From: Gammaproteobacteria bacterium
GTDB lineage: Bacteria; Pseudomonadota; Gammaproteobacteria; Pseudomonadales; Azotimanducaceae
DNA length: 42,358 nucleotides
Direction of reading: 5' to 3'
Assembly: GCA_026705345.1 (NCBI GenBank)
Contig: JAPPAV010000143.1
Span: forward strand, 1 to 42,358
Part shown: positions 6,160 through 15,287 of the stretch, one piece after another
How the letters are laid out: each line of letters starts with the position of its first letter
Numbering within the stretch: the stretch's first letter is position 1
Notes under the pieces: model-generated
What the model was told of the DNA's origin: nothing
The model's input: only the letters and a program-made list of their open reading frames with translations
The model's database searches: none
Position numbers and translations under genes: made by a program

Positions 6160-8151
6160 CTACGGCGTGGCGAAACGCCGGAACGCGCCGTCCGGCTTGG
6201 CAATCAACTCGGCCGGCGACCCTTGCTCGACAATCTGGCCATGCTCCATGAACACCACGAGATCCGCACTGGCCACGGTGGACAGGCGGTGGGCGATGAG
6301 GAACACGATCCGGTTTTCCTTGATCCCGTTCAGCGCGTCGATGAGCGCGCCTTCGGCATCGGGATCCAGCGCGGCCGTGGGTTCATCCAGGATCAGCACG
6401 GGCGTGTCCCGCACTAGGCCGCGGGCGATGCTGAGGCGCTGTTTCTGGCCCACGGAGAGCGTGCCGCCGCCGGCGCCCAGAACGGTTTGGTACCCGTCCG
6501 GGAGCGCGGCGACGAAATCGTGGGCGCCGCCCATACGCGCCGCCCCTTGTAGCTCGGCGTCAGACGCTTCCGGTCGACCGAGACGCAGGTTGTCGAGGAT
6601 CGTCTCGGAGAACAGCAGGTGCTCCTGGAAGACGTAGGAGGCTTGATCGCGGATCGAGGCCGGATCGAGTTCGCGAGTGTCGATGCCGTCGAACAGGATC
6701 CGCCCGGAAGTCGGTTGCAGGAACCCGGGCACCAGGTAGGCGAGGCTGGTCTTGCCTGCGCCGGTAGGCCCGACAAGTGCGACGGTCTGACCCATGCGGG
6801 CGCCGAACGAGACCCCCGTTAACGCCTGCCGCCCATCGGGATAGACCAGTCCGACGTCGTCGAATTCAATGCTCTCGAGTAACGGCGATGCGGGTGCGAG
6901 TGCGGGTCCGGTCGACGAGCCCTGGTCGCCGGGCAGGTCGATGAAGAAGAACACCCGGCGCACCCCCGCCGCGTTGTTCTGGAAGTCTACCCATAGACGC
7001 CCGAAGGTGATTGACGAGCCCGCTACCGCGCCGAATAGCCCGACGACGACAATGAAGTCGCCCGGCAGCAACTTGCCCCCGATGATCTGGTCGGTGACCA
7101 GCAGGAATGTCCAGACGCCCACCGCGAGCAGCGCCAGGGCGGACGCCACGTCGATGGCGATACCCATCGCGACCACGTGCCGGTGGCGCCGGAACGAGTC
7201 GGCGCTGGCGCTGGCGAATTCCCCGCGTTGCCGGTCCTCGGCCCCGTGGCTCTGCACGGCAGCCATGTTGGCGGTGTTCTCCTCGATTCGGTTGGTGGTC
7301 GCCGCGCCCGAACTCCGGCTCGCCTGGCTGACCCGGCGGGCGATACCAGCCAATGGCGCGGTGAGCAGGAGCGCCAAGGGCATCGTGGCCATGGCAAGCC
7401 AGATCAACTCCGGAATGATGTGACCGAAGCTGTAGTTCATCACGTAGACCGAAACGGCAGCACCGAGGATGGAGACCACGGGCATGAGCGTGATGTCGAA
7501 ACAGATGCCTTGGATCGCGGGCGCGTCGTACATGGTCCGGTAGATACTGTCGCCAATGCGCTGGTCGTCGAGCACGGGCATTGGCAAGCGCACCAGGCGC
7601 CCGAACAGGTGTGTCCGGAATCCGTCGGTCACCCGTTGCACGAGCCGGATGTTGCACAACAGGTCCGCCAAGCCCCACACGCCGCCCGCCATGGACCAAC
7701 CCGCGCTGATCAGGTTCTCGCTCTGGGTTGCGGTGTCCTGTCCTTGCGCCAGGAACGCCTGGTTGCCCCGGGGGTCTCCCGTGCCGGCACCCGTCAGGAC
7801 AACGAGTACCGCGATGAGCGCGAGCGTGGCCAGGAGCAGGCCAGATGGATCAAGACCCGCTACCGCGACGACGAACGGCTCGAAGAAGGGCGGGAAGCGG
7901 ATCGCGGACTCGGCAAGCGGGTGCTGAAGGACCACGTGGTCGATGAGAATCTTGATAGGCCAGGGCGCCACGAGAAAAGGCGCAAAGCTGCCGAGCATCA
8001 GGCCGAACTTCAACGCGAACAGTCGCCAATGGGGGCGAATGTACGCCACGCACCGCCCGAGGATACGAAACACCTCGGGCGCGGTGAGATCGGTGTGGAC
8101 GTCGACGACATCGTCGTACGTCCGCAAACGGCCCTCGGTCGCGTCAGACAC
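6160..8151 (-). CDS. ABC exporter half-transporter, membrane plus ATPase domains (subunit 2)
   Basis: A fused membrane-ATPase half-transporter of about 663 aa in the inner membrane. It should pair with the gene just upstream to form a heterodimeric exporter. The N-terminal half has the six-helix exporter domain, with a first long periplasmic loop. The C-terminal half has Walker A GPTGAGKTS (about 461-469), signature LSVGQKQRLSIARGL, Walker B VLILDEPTAALD and H-loop IAHRLST. The signature is LSVGQ rather than LSGGQ. I chose the GTG at 8151, which overlaps the upstream stop by eight bases and implies translational coupling; an ATG at 8208 would overlap by 65 bases. The substrate is not evident. 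Confidence 0.88.
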   Translation of the reverse strand: MSDATEGRLRTYDDVVDVHTDLTAPEVFRILGRCVAYIRPHWRLFALKFGLMLGSFAPFLVAPWPIKILIDHVVLQHPLAESAIRFPPFFEPFVVAVAGLDPSGLLLATLALIAVLVVLTGAGTGDPRGNQAFLAQGQDTATQSENLISAGWSMAGGVWGLADLLCNIRLVQRVTDGFRTHLFGRLVRLPMPVLDDQRIGDSIYRTMYDAPAIQGICFDITLMPVVSILGAAVSVYVMNYSFGHIIPELIWLAMATMPLALLLTAPLAGIARRVSQASRSSGAATTNRIEENTANMAAVQSHGAEDRQRGEFASASADSFRRHRHVVAMGIAIDVASALALLAVGVWTFLLVTDQIIGGKLLPGDFIVVVGLFGAVAGSSITFGRLWVDFQNNAAGVRRVFFFIDLPGDQGSSTGPALAPASPLLESIEFDDVGLVYPDGRQALTGVSFGARMGQTVALVGPTGAGKTSLAYLVPGFLQPTSGRILFDGIDTRELDPASIRDQASYVFQEHLLFSETILDNLRLGRPEASDAELQGAARMGGAHDFVAALPDGYQTVLGAGGGTLSVGQKQRLSIARGLVRDTPVLILDEPTAALDPDAEGALIDALNGIKENRIVFLIAHRLSTVASADLVVFMEHGQIVEQGSPAELIAKPDGAFRRFATP

Positions 8152-10042
8152 GGGTATCGTCCATCCGCGCAAGGTTCTCGCGGCTGGCGAACGCCCGGTA
8201 GCGCCCATCCGGGAGGCCCATCAGCCGGTCGTGATCGCCTTGCTCGACGATGGCGCCGTGCTCCACGAAGAGAACCTGTTCGGCGCGGCGGATGGTGCGA
8301 ATGCGGTGGGTGATGAGGAAGATGACCCTGTCCCGACCCCAATGGATTAGGCGCTCGAGCACTCGTTGCTCCGTATCCACGTCGAGCGCTGCCGTGGGTT
8401 CGTCGAGGATCAGGATCGGCGCGTTCTTCGCCACCGCGCGGGCGATGGATATTCGTTGCCGCTGACCCGTGGAGAGCTTTGCACCCCGTTCGCCCAGCTC
8501 GGTCGCGAAGCCATCGGGCAAGGCATCGATGAACTCGTCGGCGCAGGCGGTGACCGCAGCTGCTCTCACAGCTTCGTCGTCGGCGTCGGGAGCGGCAAAG
8601 CGGATGTTGTCAGCGATGCTTGTCGGGAACAGCGCGTTTTCCTGTAGCACGATACCGATTCCGTCCCGAAGAGAACGCACTTGGATGTCTCGGAGGTCCC
8701 GCCCGTCAATGCTGATTTCGCCACGGTCCACGTCGTAGAGACGCAGGAGCAGGCTCATCAACGTGGACTTTCCCGCCCCGGAGGCGCCCACGATGGCCGT
8801 CACGGTTCCGAGGCGTGCGGTGAACGTGGCATCGCGGATGACGGGCACTTCCGCCCGGTAGGCGAAGTCGACCTTGCGGAAGGACACGCCTTCTTGCACC
8901 TGGGGCATCGCCTTGGCACCCGGACGATCCTGTACCTCTGGCTCGATATCGAGCAGGAAGAAAGCGCGCTTGAGCCCGATGCTGATGTCCTGCAGCAGGC
9001 TCCAGAGGTTTGACAGCGCGACGCTGACACCGCCGATGGCGATGTTGCGGTCTCGAGCGGCTTGGAAGGCACCGAGATTCCAGACCGCGAAGCCGACCAA
9101 CGCTACCAAGCCGTAGCCGAAGGTCGCCGTCTCGGCCCACACCCACTGGGTCATCAGGTAGTCTGCAGCGATGACGGCGGCGGCCGTCGTGAGGAACACC
9201 AGGAGATTAAGTACGGCGATGCGTCGCCGCAACTCGTAGGCCCGGTCGAGCGCCTGGCCGGAGCGCTGCCGGAACGTGTCGAAGGCTGTGGCCTCCGCCT
9301 GCTGTGCCTTCAGCACGCGGACGCCGTTGACGCTCTCTTGGATGTGCGAGGTCAAGGCGCTGTTGGCGAGCCTCGAGTACTCGCTTCCCTCCCGGAGGCT
9401 AGGCGTGAATGCGCGGGCCGCTACCACGGCCGGCACTGCGGCGACCAGGAACAGAAAGCCGAGGTACGGCTGGAAGAAGCTGATCGCGACCAGGGCGATG
9501 GCGAGGTTGGTGAGAACCGTGACAGGTTGGATCAACGCGTTCTGCACGACCGTGGTCACCATGGCGCTGTCCTGGTAGACGCGGTAGATCGCATCACCCA
9601 CGGGTGCTTCGTCGTGGTAGCGCAGCGACAGGTGCACGGCGCGATCCATCATCGCCAGACGCAGGTGCTGGTTTACCCGCTGCAGAATCCAGGTGAGGTA
9701 GTACCCGAGGCCGGCACCGAGTAGAAACCCGATGGCCATCAGGCCGCCGGCGACCACGAGGAACACCGTTCTCAGCGTGAACCGCGCCGCCTCGTCCAGG
9801 GTTTCGACGTCGACGAACCGGGCGGGATCCAAGCCGAGTAGGCCGGCCTGGGTGGTCGTTAAGGGGTCGCCCAGGAACACCTTGTTGGTCAGCAGATCGA
9901 AGAACACTAGGGTCGAAGCGAGTTCGAGTAGGATGGCGATGCCCGACAGCACCCCGAAGACGATGAAGTGCTTGAGTTGCCCTAGCAGGTAACCCCGCGT
10001 GCGCCACAGCGCGGCGCCTAGGCCGAAACGCTCAGCGGACAT
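8144..10042 (-). CDS. ABC exporter half-transporter, membrane plus ATPase domains (subunit 1)
   Basis: A 632-aa half-transporter with six predicted membrane helices (first at about 25-50, then a roughly 40-residue external loop, second at about 87-115) and a C-terminal ATPase domain. Walker A is GASGAGKST (419-427). The signature LSTGQRQRISIARAV and Walker B ILILDEPTAALD follow, and the H-loop is ITHRIRTIRR. The catalytic Glu and His are both present, so the two subunits look more symmetrical than classic degenerate-site heterodimers, but the signature Gly is Thr here and Val in the partner. It overlaps the partner gene by eight bases and starts 95 bases after the oxygenase. Likely role: export of a small molecule or lipid linked to the oxygenase/TonB-receptor operon (inference). 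Confidence 0.88.
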   Translation of the reverse strand: MSAERFGLGAALWRTRGYLLGQLKHFIVFGVLSGIAILLELASTLVFFDLLTNKVFLGDPLTTTQAGLLGLDPARFVDVETLDEAARFTLRTVFLVVAGGLMAIGFLLGAGLGYYLTWILQRVNQHLRLAMMDRAVHLSLRYHDEAPVGDAIYRVYQDSAMVTTVVQNALIQPVTVLTNLAIALVAISFFQPYLGFLFLVAAVPAVVAARAFTPSLREGSEYSRLANSALTSHIQESVNGVRVLKAQQAEATAFDTFRQRSGQALDRAYELRRRIAVLNLLVFLTTAAAVIAADYLMTQWVWAETATFGYGLVALVGFAVWNLGAFQAARDRNIAIGGVSVALSNLWSLLQDISIGLKRAFFLLDIEPEVQDRPGAKAMPQVQEGVSFRKVDFAYRAEVPVIRDATFTARLGTVTAIVGASGAGKSTLMSLLLRLYDVDRGEISIDGRDLRDIQVRSLRDGIGIVLQENALFPTSIADNIRFAAPDADDEAVRAAAVTACADEFIDALPDGFATELGERGAKLSTGQRQRISIARAVAKNAPILILDEPTAALDVDTEQRVLERLIHWGRDRVIFLITHRIRTIRRAEQVLFVEHGAIVEQGDHDRLMGLPDGRYRAFASRENLARMDDTRV

Positions 10043-10137
10043 CGCTCGCGTAGGAACGCCCTTGCGGCATGCCGACTTCGGTGTTGCCGATGGTGTGGGA
10101 GACCAAGACTCGGGCGACGGCGCGCTCTTCGGGCGCG

Positions 10138-11799
10138 TTAGCGTCGCCCCGACGCGTTGACTGCGCGACGGGGAGGTCGGTCGGCAAGTCGAATGTGATT
10201 CGGATCCCAGCGTCTCGTTTGCAGGTGGCGAACCGCGGCCTTGAGTCCGGATCGCGTCCCAAGTCGTTCGAGGCCCTTGCAGGCGATCGCTTGCGTATAA
10301 CCCGTTTCATCGTCGAGTCCCGCGGTGAACGCCTGCTCCAGACCGTGGGGCGGGTTTGGGCCGGCAACCCGTGCAAGCAGGGCCAACGAAGCCAGGTAGC
10401 GCATGTGGTTCTGCTTGGTCCAGCGTCCGCCCAGACTGGGTTCGCCCATCGCAGGTTCTTCGCCACCGTCGATATCGCGAGACAGCAGTCGACGTAGGCG
10501 AGTCACGGTTTGCGATCCGAAACAGGGCAGGGTACACAGGGCATCCGTGGCGGCACGCGCGACGGCGGCGACCGGATCGTCTAGCAGTTCCCCGATGCGA
10601 TCGGCGACCATCCCAGCGGCATCCGGCCCGGCTTCGCCCAGGGCGTAGGCGGCATTGATCCTCATCCACGGATCCTCGTGGTCGAGCAACGCGGCGAGGG
10701 ATTCGACAGCCGGTGCTCCAATGGTACCGAGCACGACGGCGGCGTCTTCCGGCACGAACTGCCGCGGCGAGAACCTGCGCTCGAGGTGATCGTCGGACTT
10801 TCCGTAGTAGCCCATGTCGTCGGGTGTTGGCGCCACGTGTCGGTCAAGGCCAGCGGTTGCCAGCAGCGCCTCGACCATGTCCGGTACTGCTGTCCCGCCC
10901 AGGGCCGCCAGGTCGTACATGGCTGCCAGGCGCTGTTGCGGGTCCCTAGAGCGCAGGTCCGCCAGCAGCTGTGGAATCTCGGTGGAGGCCGGTGGCGCAA
11001 TGTGCTCATGGCGCGGTGCGCCCCGAAGCCAGTTCCAGAGCGATGTCCATGCTTGCGGCAGGTCGTGGGGCGTGAACAAGCCGTCCGGCGTTCGCCACGC
11101 CGGATCCTGGTGGTTCCAGGTCGCCCGGGTCGGGCTCTGCGTGCGCAATACCACGAACTTCAGCATGTAGCGCGTGGTGTCGGTCCGGTTCGGCGTACCG
11201 GCGTGGCCGACATCGAAGTCGGCGAGGATCGCAGTGCCCTTCGGGATGTCGCGCAGCACCACCTGATCCGGGGTGGCCAGCGTGATGTTGGCGTAGAGGT
11301 GACTGCCGGCGAGCAACCGGGTCGGTCCCTTGGCGAGCGGCGTGTCCTGCGGGAAATAGAACAGGTTCGCGGCGCGGAACGTGTGCCAGCGGCTGCGGCC
11401 TGCCTTCGAGTGGCCGTCCTGGTGCCAGCCGGATCCGGAGATCGACCCGGGACCCATCCGGGCGTTGTTCAGGAAGGGATCGAAGACGTCGGATCGGTCC
11501 CCGGCGGCGAGCGGTTCGCTGTTGTGGGGAAAGCGGTGCGGTGCCCAGGCGTAGTGTTCGCCGAGCAGGCTGGTCATCGCGCCGTCCACGGTGGGCGAAT
11601 CCAAGAGGTCCGCGAGCATCGGAATCCGGGGCAGCAGGTTGTCGCCCAGCAACGCCGACCCCTCGTTCATGCTGATCGAGAGTTCGTCGGCAACCGCGTC
11701 GTGGAAGGCCGAATCGAGCCCCGTGTCGAAGGCGAGGAAGCCGTCCGCCACGTAGCGCCGCACCTGCTCGTCGCCGAGCAGGATCCGATCGCTACCCAC
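10138..11799 (-). CDS. Phytanoyl-CoA dioxygenase family protein fused to HEAT repeats
   Basis: The N-terminal half (about 1-230) is a PhyH-type Fe(II)/2-oxoglutarate oxygenase. It has the metal triad His126-x-Asp128 (SGWHQDGHS) and His199 (DVGHAGTPNRT), plus Arg210 (TTRYMLKF), which would bind 2-oxoglutarate. Such enzymes hydroxylate or halogenate small molecules. The C-terminal half (about 285-540) is a chain of HEAT/PBS-lyase-like helical repeats, for example VESLAALLDHEDPWMRINAA followed by YALGEAG, a protein-protein interaction scaffold. The start is GTG at 11799. The gene begins 21 bases after the TonB receptor stop, so the two are almost certainly co-transcribed. PhyH fused to HEAT is uncommon in my knowledge. 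The substrate is unknown; the receptor upstream suggests an imported compound. Confidence 0.88.
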   Translation of the reverse strand: MGSDRILLGDEQVRRYVADGFLAFDTGLDSAFHDAVADELSISMNEGSALLGDNLLPRIPMLADLLDSPTVDGAMTSLLGEHYAWAPHRFPHNSEPLAAGDRSDVFDPFLNNARMGPGSISGSGWHQDGHSKAGRSRWHTFRAANLFYFPQDTPLAKGPTRLLAGSHLYANITLATPDQVVLRDIPKGTAILADFDVGHAGTPNRTDTTRYMLKFVVLRTQSPTRATWNHQDPAWRTPDGLFTPHDLPQAWTSLWNWLRGAPRHEHIAPPASTEIPQLLADLRSRDPQQRLAAMYDLAALGGTAVPDMVEALLATAGLDRHVAPTPDDMGYYGKSDDHLERRFSPRQFVPEDAAVVLGTIGAPAVESLAALLDHEDPWMRINAAYALGEAGPDAAGMVADRIGELLDDPVAAVARAATDALCTLPCFGSQTVTRLRRLLSRDIDGGEEPAMGEPSLGGRWTKQNHMRYLASLALLARVAGPNPPHGLEQAFTAGLDDETGYTQAIACKGLERLGTRSGLKAAVRHLQTRRWDPNHIRLADRPPRRAVNASGRR

Positions 11800-11820
11800 T
11801 TCGTTTCCCGTCCGTCCTGA

Positions 11821-14415
11821 CTATTCCGTTTCCCACCGGAATACCAGGCCCATGAACTGCGGGTCAGTCAGGGTCGCGTCCTGGTAGTAGCCGTCGCTCC
11901 AGCCGTTCGACTCCAGCTCCATGATGCCGATCTGGTCCGTGATGTTCTCCACGAAGAACGTCAAGGAGCGATTGCCGGTGGCGGGGATCCAGGTGACGCT
12001 GGCATCCCAGCGGGTGTAGCTGTCCAGCACGTCGTAGGGGATGTTGTGGATGCGGTTGAACCGTTCACCCGTAAACGAGTAGCTGGTGCTGAAGAGCAAT
12101 TGGCTGCCATTGCCCAGCGGATGTGCGTAGTCGGCGGTGACGGACCACTTGTGATTCGGCATGTTGGGCAAATCGTTGCCCTCGAGGTCGACTGGCCGTT
12201 CCAGGAACGCGACCGCCGGCTGCCCGGTGGTTGGACTGACGTACTCCACGCGATCGAACTCCTGGTCGGGATCGAGTCGGTCGGGGACCATCACCGGTCC
12301 AAGCGACGATGTCTGGTAGGCGTAGAAACCGCTCAGTCTGGCGTTTTCCGAGATGTTGAAGGTCGCTTCGATCTCGACGCCCTGCATCGTCGTGTCGGGC
12401 AGATTGTCGATGACGGTGAAGTTCCGGGGCACCGGCTCCAGTTCGCGCAGGCGGATGATCTGCTGGTAGTTGCCGAAGTCATATCGGAACCCGGATACAA
12501 GCAGCCGCACTCGGTCCTCGAACAAGTCGCCCTTGTACCCCGCCTCGTAGGACACGAGATTCTCGTCGTCGTAGCGATCGAAAGGTGGTGGCCGGTCGAT
12601 CACCGGTCCGCCGGAGCGATACCCGGTGGAGATTCGACCGTAGATCAGCTCGCCGCGTGCCGTGGTGTGTTCGATGGACACGTTGCCGGTGACCTTGTCG
12701 AAGTTCTGTACCAGGAGCGGGGTGATCCGGTTGAAGACCGCTGGCGCGGTGAGCGTGAAGTCCGAGCCGTCGCCGAGCAACGCCCCGAGCGGGTCGAATT
12801 CGCCGATCACCACGTGATCCTCGTCTTGGATGATCTTCTTCTCGTCTTCCGTGTAGCGCAGTCCGGCGGTAACGCGCCACGCATCGTTGAGTTCGTAGGT
12901 GGCTTGGCTGAACACCGCCCAAGACTCGACCGTTCTAACCGTGGGTGCGAAATACCAGCGGCTGGATCCGTCCGGGACGTGGGGCGAAATCCAGCGGTCG
13001 TCTCCCAGGACCAGCCTTTCGCCGAAGATATCGGTGAACCCGATACCGATGACCGAGCGCCACAGGTCGTCGGTATTCGTATGAACCGCCCGGTTGGCGT
13101 AGTCGAAGATGTTGATGTTGCTCTCGTATTCCTGGTCCAGGTAGTAGGCTCCCGCGATGGCGCTCAGCCGCTCGGTGTCGAACGCCAACTGCAGTTCGTG
13201 CGTGGTGAGCAGGACGTCGTAGACGAAGTCGATGGCGATGTCGGGGAACGGTCGCATGGCGTTGGACGACAGGAAGGGGTCCGCGTCGCTGCCCACCAGG
13301 CTCGTACCGTCGAAGTCCTGTCCCAAGAGCCCGAGCGTGAGATCCGAGTCGCCGAGGATGTACTTGACGCTTAAGTTTCCGTTAATCTCGTAGGTCGCGT
13401 GCAGCGTGATGGCATCCCGGGACACGTCGGTCGAGCCCTGGCGGTTCATGTCCACCTTGTTCGCGAGATCGCGCCCGGCGCTGGCCGGCGGCGTCGACCT
13501 CGGGTACATGTAGTAGTTGTTCCGTTCGCCGCTCGGTTGGCCATCGATCGGATTGGGATGGAACTCGACGTGCGTGGACGGGTAGCGAACCGGAACGCGC
13601 ACTTCGCTCTTGGCGTCCTGTTCAAACGAGCTGTAGCGGAGGTTCAACGTAACCGGACCGTGCTGGAAGGCAAGCTGCGGGCTCAAGTTGTAGTCACCCC
13701 TGGCGCCGAGGTCGGGTCCGCTGATGTTTTCCTGGTTGCCATCCGTCTCCTGCCACTCCACCGTGAGCCGGTAGGCCACGTTCTCGTTGATGGGACCCGT
13801 GACGAAGCCGTTCAGGCGATGGCCATTGAAGGTCGAAAGTTCCGCCGTGGTGCCGGCCCCGAACTCCCATTCGGGTCGCTTGTTGATGTAGTTGATGGCG
13901 CCGCCGATGGAGTTGCGCCCGTAGAGCGTACCTTGGGGTCCCCGAAGCACCTCCACGCGATCGATGTCGTACAGCGAACTGACGACGCCGTAGGGTTCGT
14001 CGAAGTAGAGATCGTTCGAGTACTGCGCCACGGCGACGTCGCCGGCGAGTCCGCGGTAGAGGGATCCCATGCCGCGGATCGTTGCCGGGCTGTCCAATCC
14101 GAACTGCAGGCCCGGAACGCGGACCTCGAGGTCCTTGTTGTTGGTGATCTGGTAGTCCTCGATCATGTCGCTGTCGAAGGCGGTCACCGAGATGGGCGTG
14201 TCCAGCAACGACTGTTCCTTCCGGTCGGCGGTCACGATGACCTCTTCCAGCATAAAGCCGTCTTGATCCTGGTCTTCGGAATCCTCTTCGCCCAGGGCGT
14301 GGGAACCGCCGAGAAGGTAGCTCGTGCCAGTCATGATCATTGCCAGCCTGGCCGCTCGTCGCATGGCGGCAGTTCGACCGATTACCAGACGACTAGGTCG
14401 TTCACCCATGAACAT
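11821..14415 (-). CDS. TonB-dependent outer-membrane receptor
   Basis: An outer-membrane beta-barrel importer of about 864 aa energised by TonB. There is a signal peptide (RRAARLAMIMTGTSYLLGGS, cleavage after HALG), a TonB box (LEEVIVTADRKEQ, about 57-69), a plug domain with VEVLRGPQGTLYGRNSIGGA followed by INYINKRP, and a long barrel ending in GLVFRWETE. The plug matches the large proteobacterial group of receptors often found beside catabolic genes rather than siderophore genes. Start: GGGAGG lies four bases before the ATG at 14415 and ten before the ATG at 14409; either is possible, and a TTG at 14427 overlaps the ribosome site and is unlikely. It heads the operon with the PhyH-HEAT oxygenase and exporter pair and diverges from the sigma factor across 272 bases. 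Confidence 0.93.
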   Translation of the reverse strand: MFMGERPSRLVIGRTAAMRRAARLAMIMTGTSYLLGGSHALGEEDSEDQDQDGFMLEEVIVTADRKEQSLLDTPISVTAFDSDMIEDYQITNNKDLEVRVPGLQFGLDSPATIRGMGSLYRGLAGDVAVAQYSNDLYFDEPYGVVSSLYDIDRVEVLRGPQGTLYGRNSIGGAINYINKRPEWEFGAGTTAELSTFNGHRLNGFVTGPINENVAYRLTVEWQETDGNQENISGPDLGARGDYNLSPQLAFQHGPVTLNLRYSSFEQDAKSEVRVPVRYPSTHVEFHPNPIDGQPSGERNNYYMYPRSTPPASAGRDLANKVDMNRQGSTDVSRDAITLHATYEINGNLSVKYILGDSDLTLGLLGQDFDGTSLVGSDADPFLSSNAMRPFPDIAIDFVYDVLLTTHELQLAFDTERLSAIAGAYYLDQEYESNINIFDYANRAVHTNTDDLWRSVIGIGFTDIFGERLVLGDDRWISPHVPDGSSRWYFAPTVRTVESWAVFSQATYELNDAWRVTAGLRYTEDEKKIIQDEDHVVIGEFDPLGALLGDGSDFTLTAPAVFNRITPLLVQNFDKVTGNVSIEHTTARGELIYGRISTGYRSGGPVIDRPPPFDRYDDENLVSYEAGYKGDLFEDRVRLLVSGFRYDFGNYQQIIRLRELEPVPRNFTVIDNLPDTTMQGVEIEATFNISENARLSGFYAYQTSSLGPVMVPDRLDPDQEFDRVEYVSPTTGQPAVAFLERPVDLEGNDLPNMPNHKWSVTADYAHPLGNGSQLLFSTSYSFTGERFNRIHNIPYDVLDSYTRWDASVTWIPATGNRSLTFFVENITDQIGIMELESNGWSDGYYQDATLTDPQFMGLVFRWETE

Positions 14416-14687
14416 CAAACCTCCCAAGGGGTCTTCTTGAATCGATTCGCCATATTGCCCGATGCGGAGCTAGACGGCTAGGTGGTCACCGTCAGGAAAC
14501 CTGCTAGGACAGCTGCCGCGCAAGCGCCATTCGTTCGGCGGCAGGCGAACCCACCTCGACGGTCCGGCCCTGAGGTCGTTATGCTACGGCGACGGTCCAC
14601 CGATTAGTCCGTGCGCCCGGTCCGCATCGGGCTTCGTTGGGGCGTTGCGGGGAAGCGGGCCCGAGAGGGAGAGTCACCGAGGCTGCC
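14416..14687. promoter_or_regulatory. Divergent control region between TonB receptor and ECF sigma factor
   Basis: This 272-bp gap must hold the promoters of both divergent operons. Visible elements: the small palindrome CAGG-AAA-CCTG (14493-14503) containing GGAAAC, which resembles an ECF-type -35 box, and an inverted repeat CTGCCGC (14513-14519)/GCGGCAG (14538-14544) with an 18-bp loop. No good sigma-70 pair was found. Control of one or both operons by the adjacent sigma factor is inference. Confidence 0.4.
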
Positions 14688-15287
14688 ATGGCGGATTCCA
14701 GCGAAACCGGGGCGGGCAAGGGCAAGGGGTTGTCGGGAGTCACCCGTGCTTTCGTCGAGAACAGCGGCTCGATCAGGAACTTTCTCGGTCGTCTCTTAAC
14801 CCAACGAGAGGATATCGAGGACATCGCCCAGGAGGCGTACCTGCGGGCCTATGTTGCCGAGCAGAGCAGGGAGATCGACAAGCCGGAAGCCTACCTCTAC
14901 CGGTCGGCGAGGAACCTGGCGCTCACGAAGCTGACCCAGAAATCGCGCCAGATGACCGATTTGATTGATGATTTGGGCCCGGCGGTAGTCTTACGGGGAG
15001 AGGCTCCGCTTCAGGAGGAGGTCGAAGCCGAGGAATCCTTGGGTTTGCATTGCGAGGCCGTCGCTCACTTGCCGGAGAAATGTAAGCAGGTGTACATCTT
15101 GCGCAAAGTCTACGGACTGACACACAAGGAGATCGCCGAACGAATGTCCTTGTCTGTCAGCTCGGTGGAGAAATACATGCTTAAAGGGGTGCTCGCCTGT
15201 CGGGCATACGTGAAGCGACGCGAAGGAGCGGCGCGAAGGTCACGTTCCCTGCTCGACTCGTTGGTCGGGCAAGAACACAGACGATGA
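14688..15287 (+). CDS. ECF sigma-70 factor, FecI-like
   Basis: A 199-aa extracytoplasmic-function sigma factor that would direct RNA polymerase to its target promoters when released by the FecR partner. Region 2 includes RLLTQREDIEDIAQEAYLRA with YLYRSARNLALTKL following. Region 4 is LPEKCKQVYILRKVYGLTHK then EIAERMSLSVSSVEKYM, a typical FecI helix-turn-helix. The ATG at 14688 is chosen because GAGG sits five bases upstream; the frame is open to 14637. The stop overlaps the FecR start (ATGA, 15284-15287), so the pair is translationally coupled. Downstream lies a receptor with an N-terminal signalling domain, completing a Fec-type cell-surface signalling trio. Confidence 0.92.
   Translation: MADSSETGAGKGKGLSGVTRAFVENSGSIRNFLGRLLTQREDIEDIAQEAYLRAYVAEQSREIDKPEAYLYRSARNLALTKLTQKSRQMTDLIDDLGPAVVLRGEAPLQEEVEAEESLGLHCEAVAHLPEKCKQVYILRKVYGLTHKEIAERMSLSVSSVEKYMLKGVLACRAYVKRREGAARRSRSLLDSLVGQEHRR

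Noticed and set aside
7177-8313. A 378-codon plus-strand frame over the ABC exporter genes
   Set aside because: Antisense of strongly supported ABC genes; composition is typical shadow.
12046-13374. Long plus-strand frames under the first TonB receptor (also 13399-14481)
   Set aside because: Val/Arg/Gly-rich antisense translations of a clear receptor gene.
14495-14500. GGAAAC as a defined ECF -35 box
   Set aside because: Kept only as a suggestion within the control region, because no -10 partner at the proper spacing is clear.
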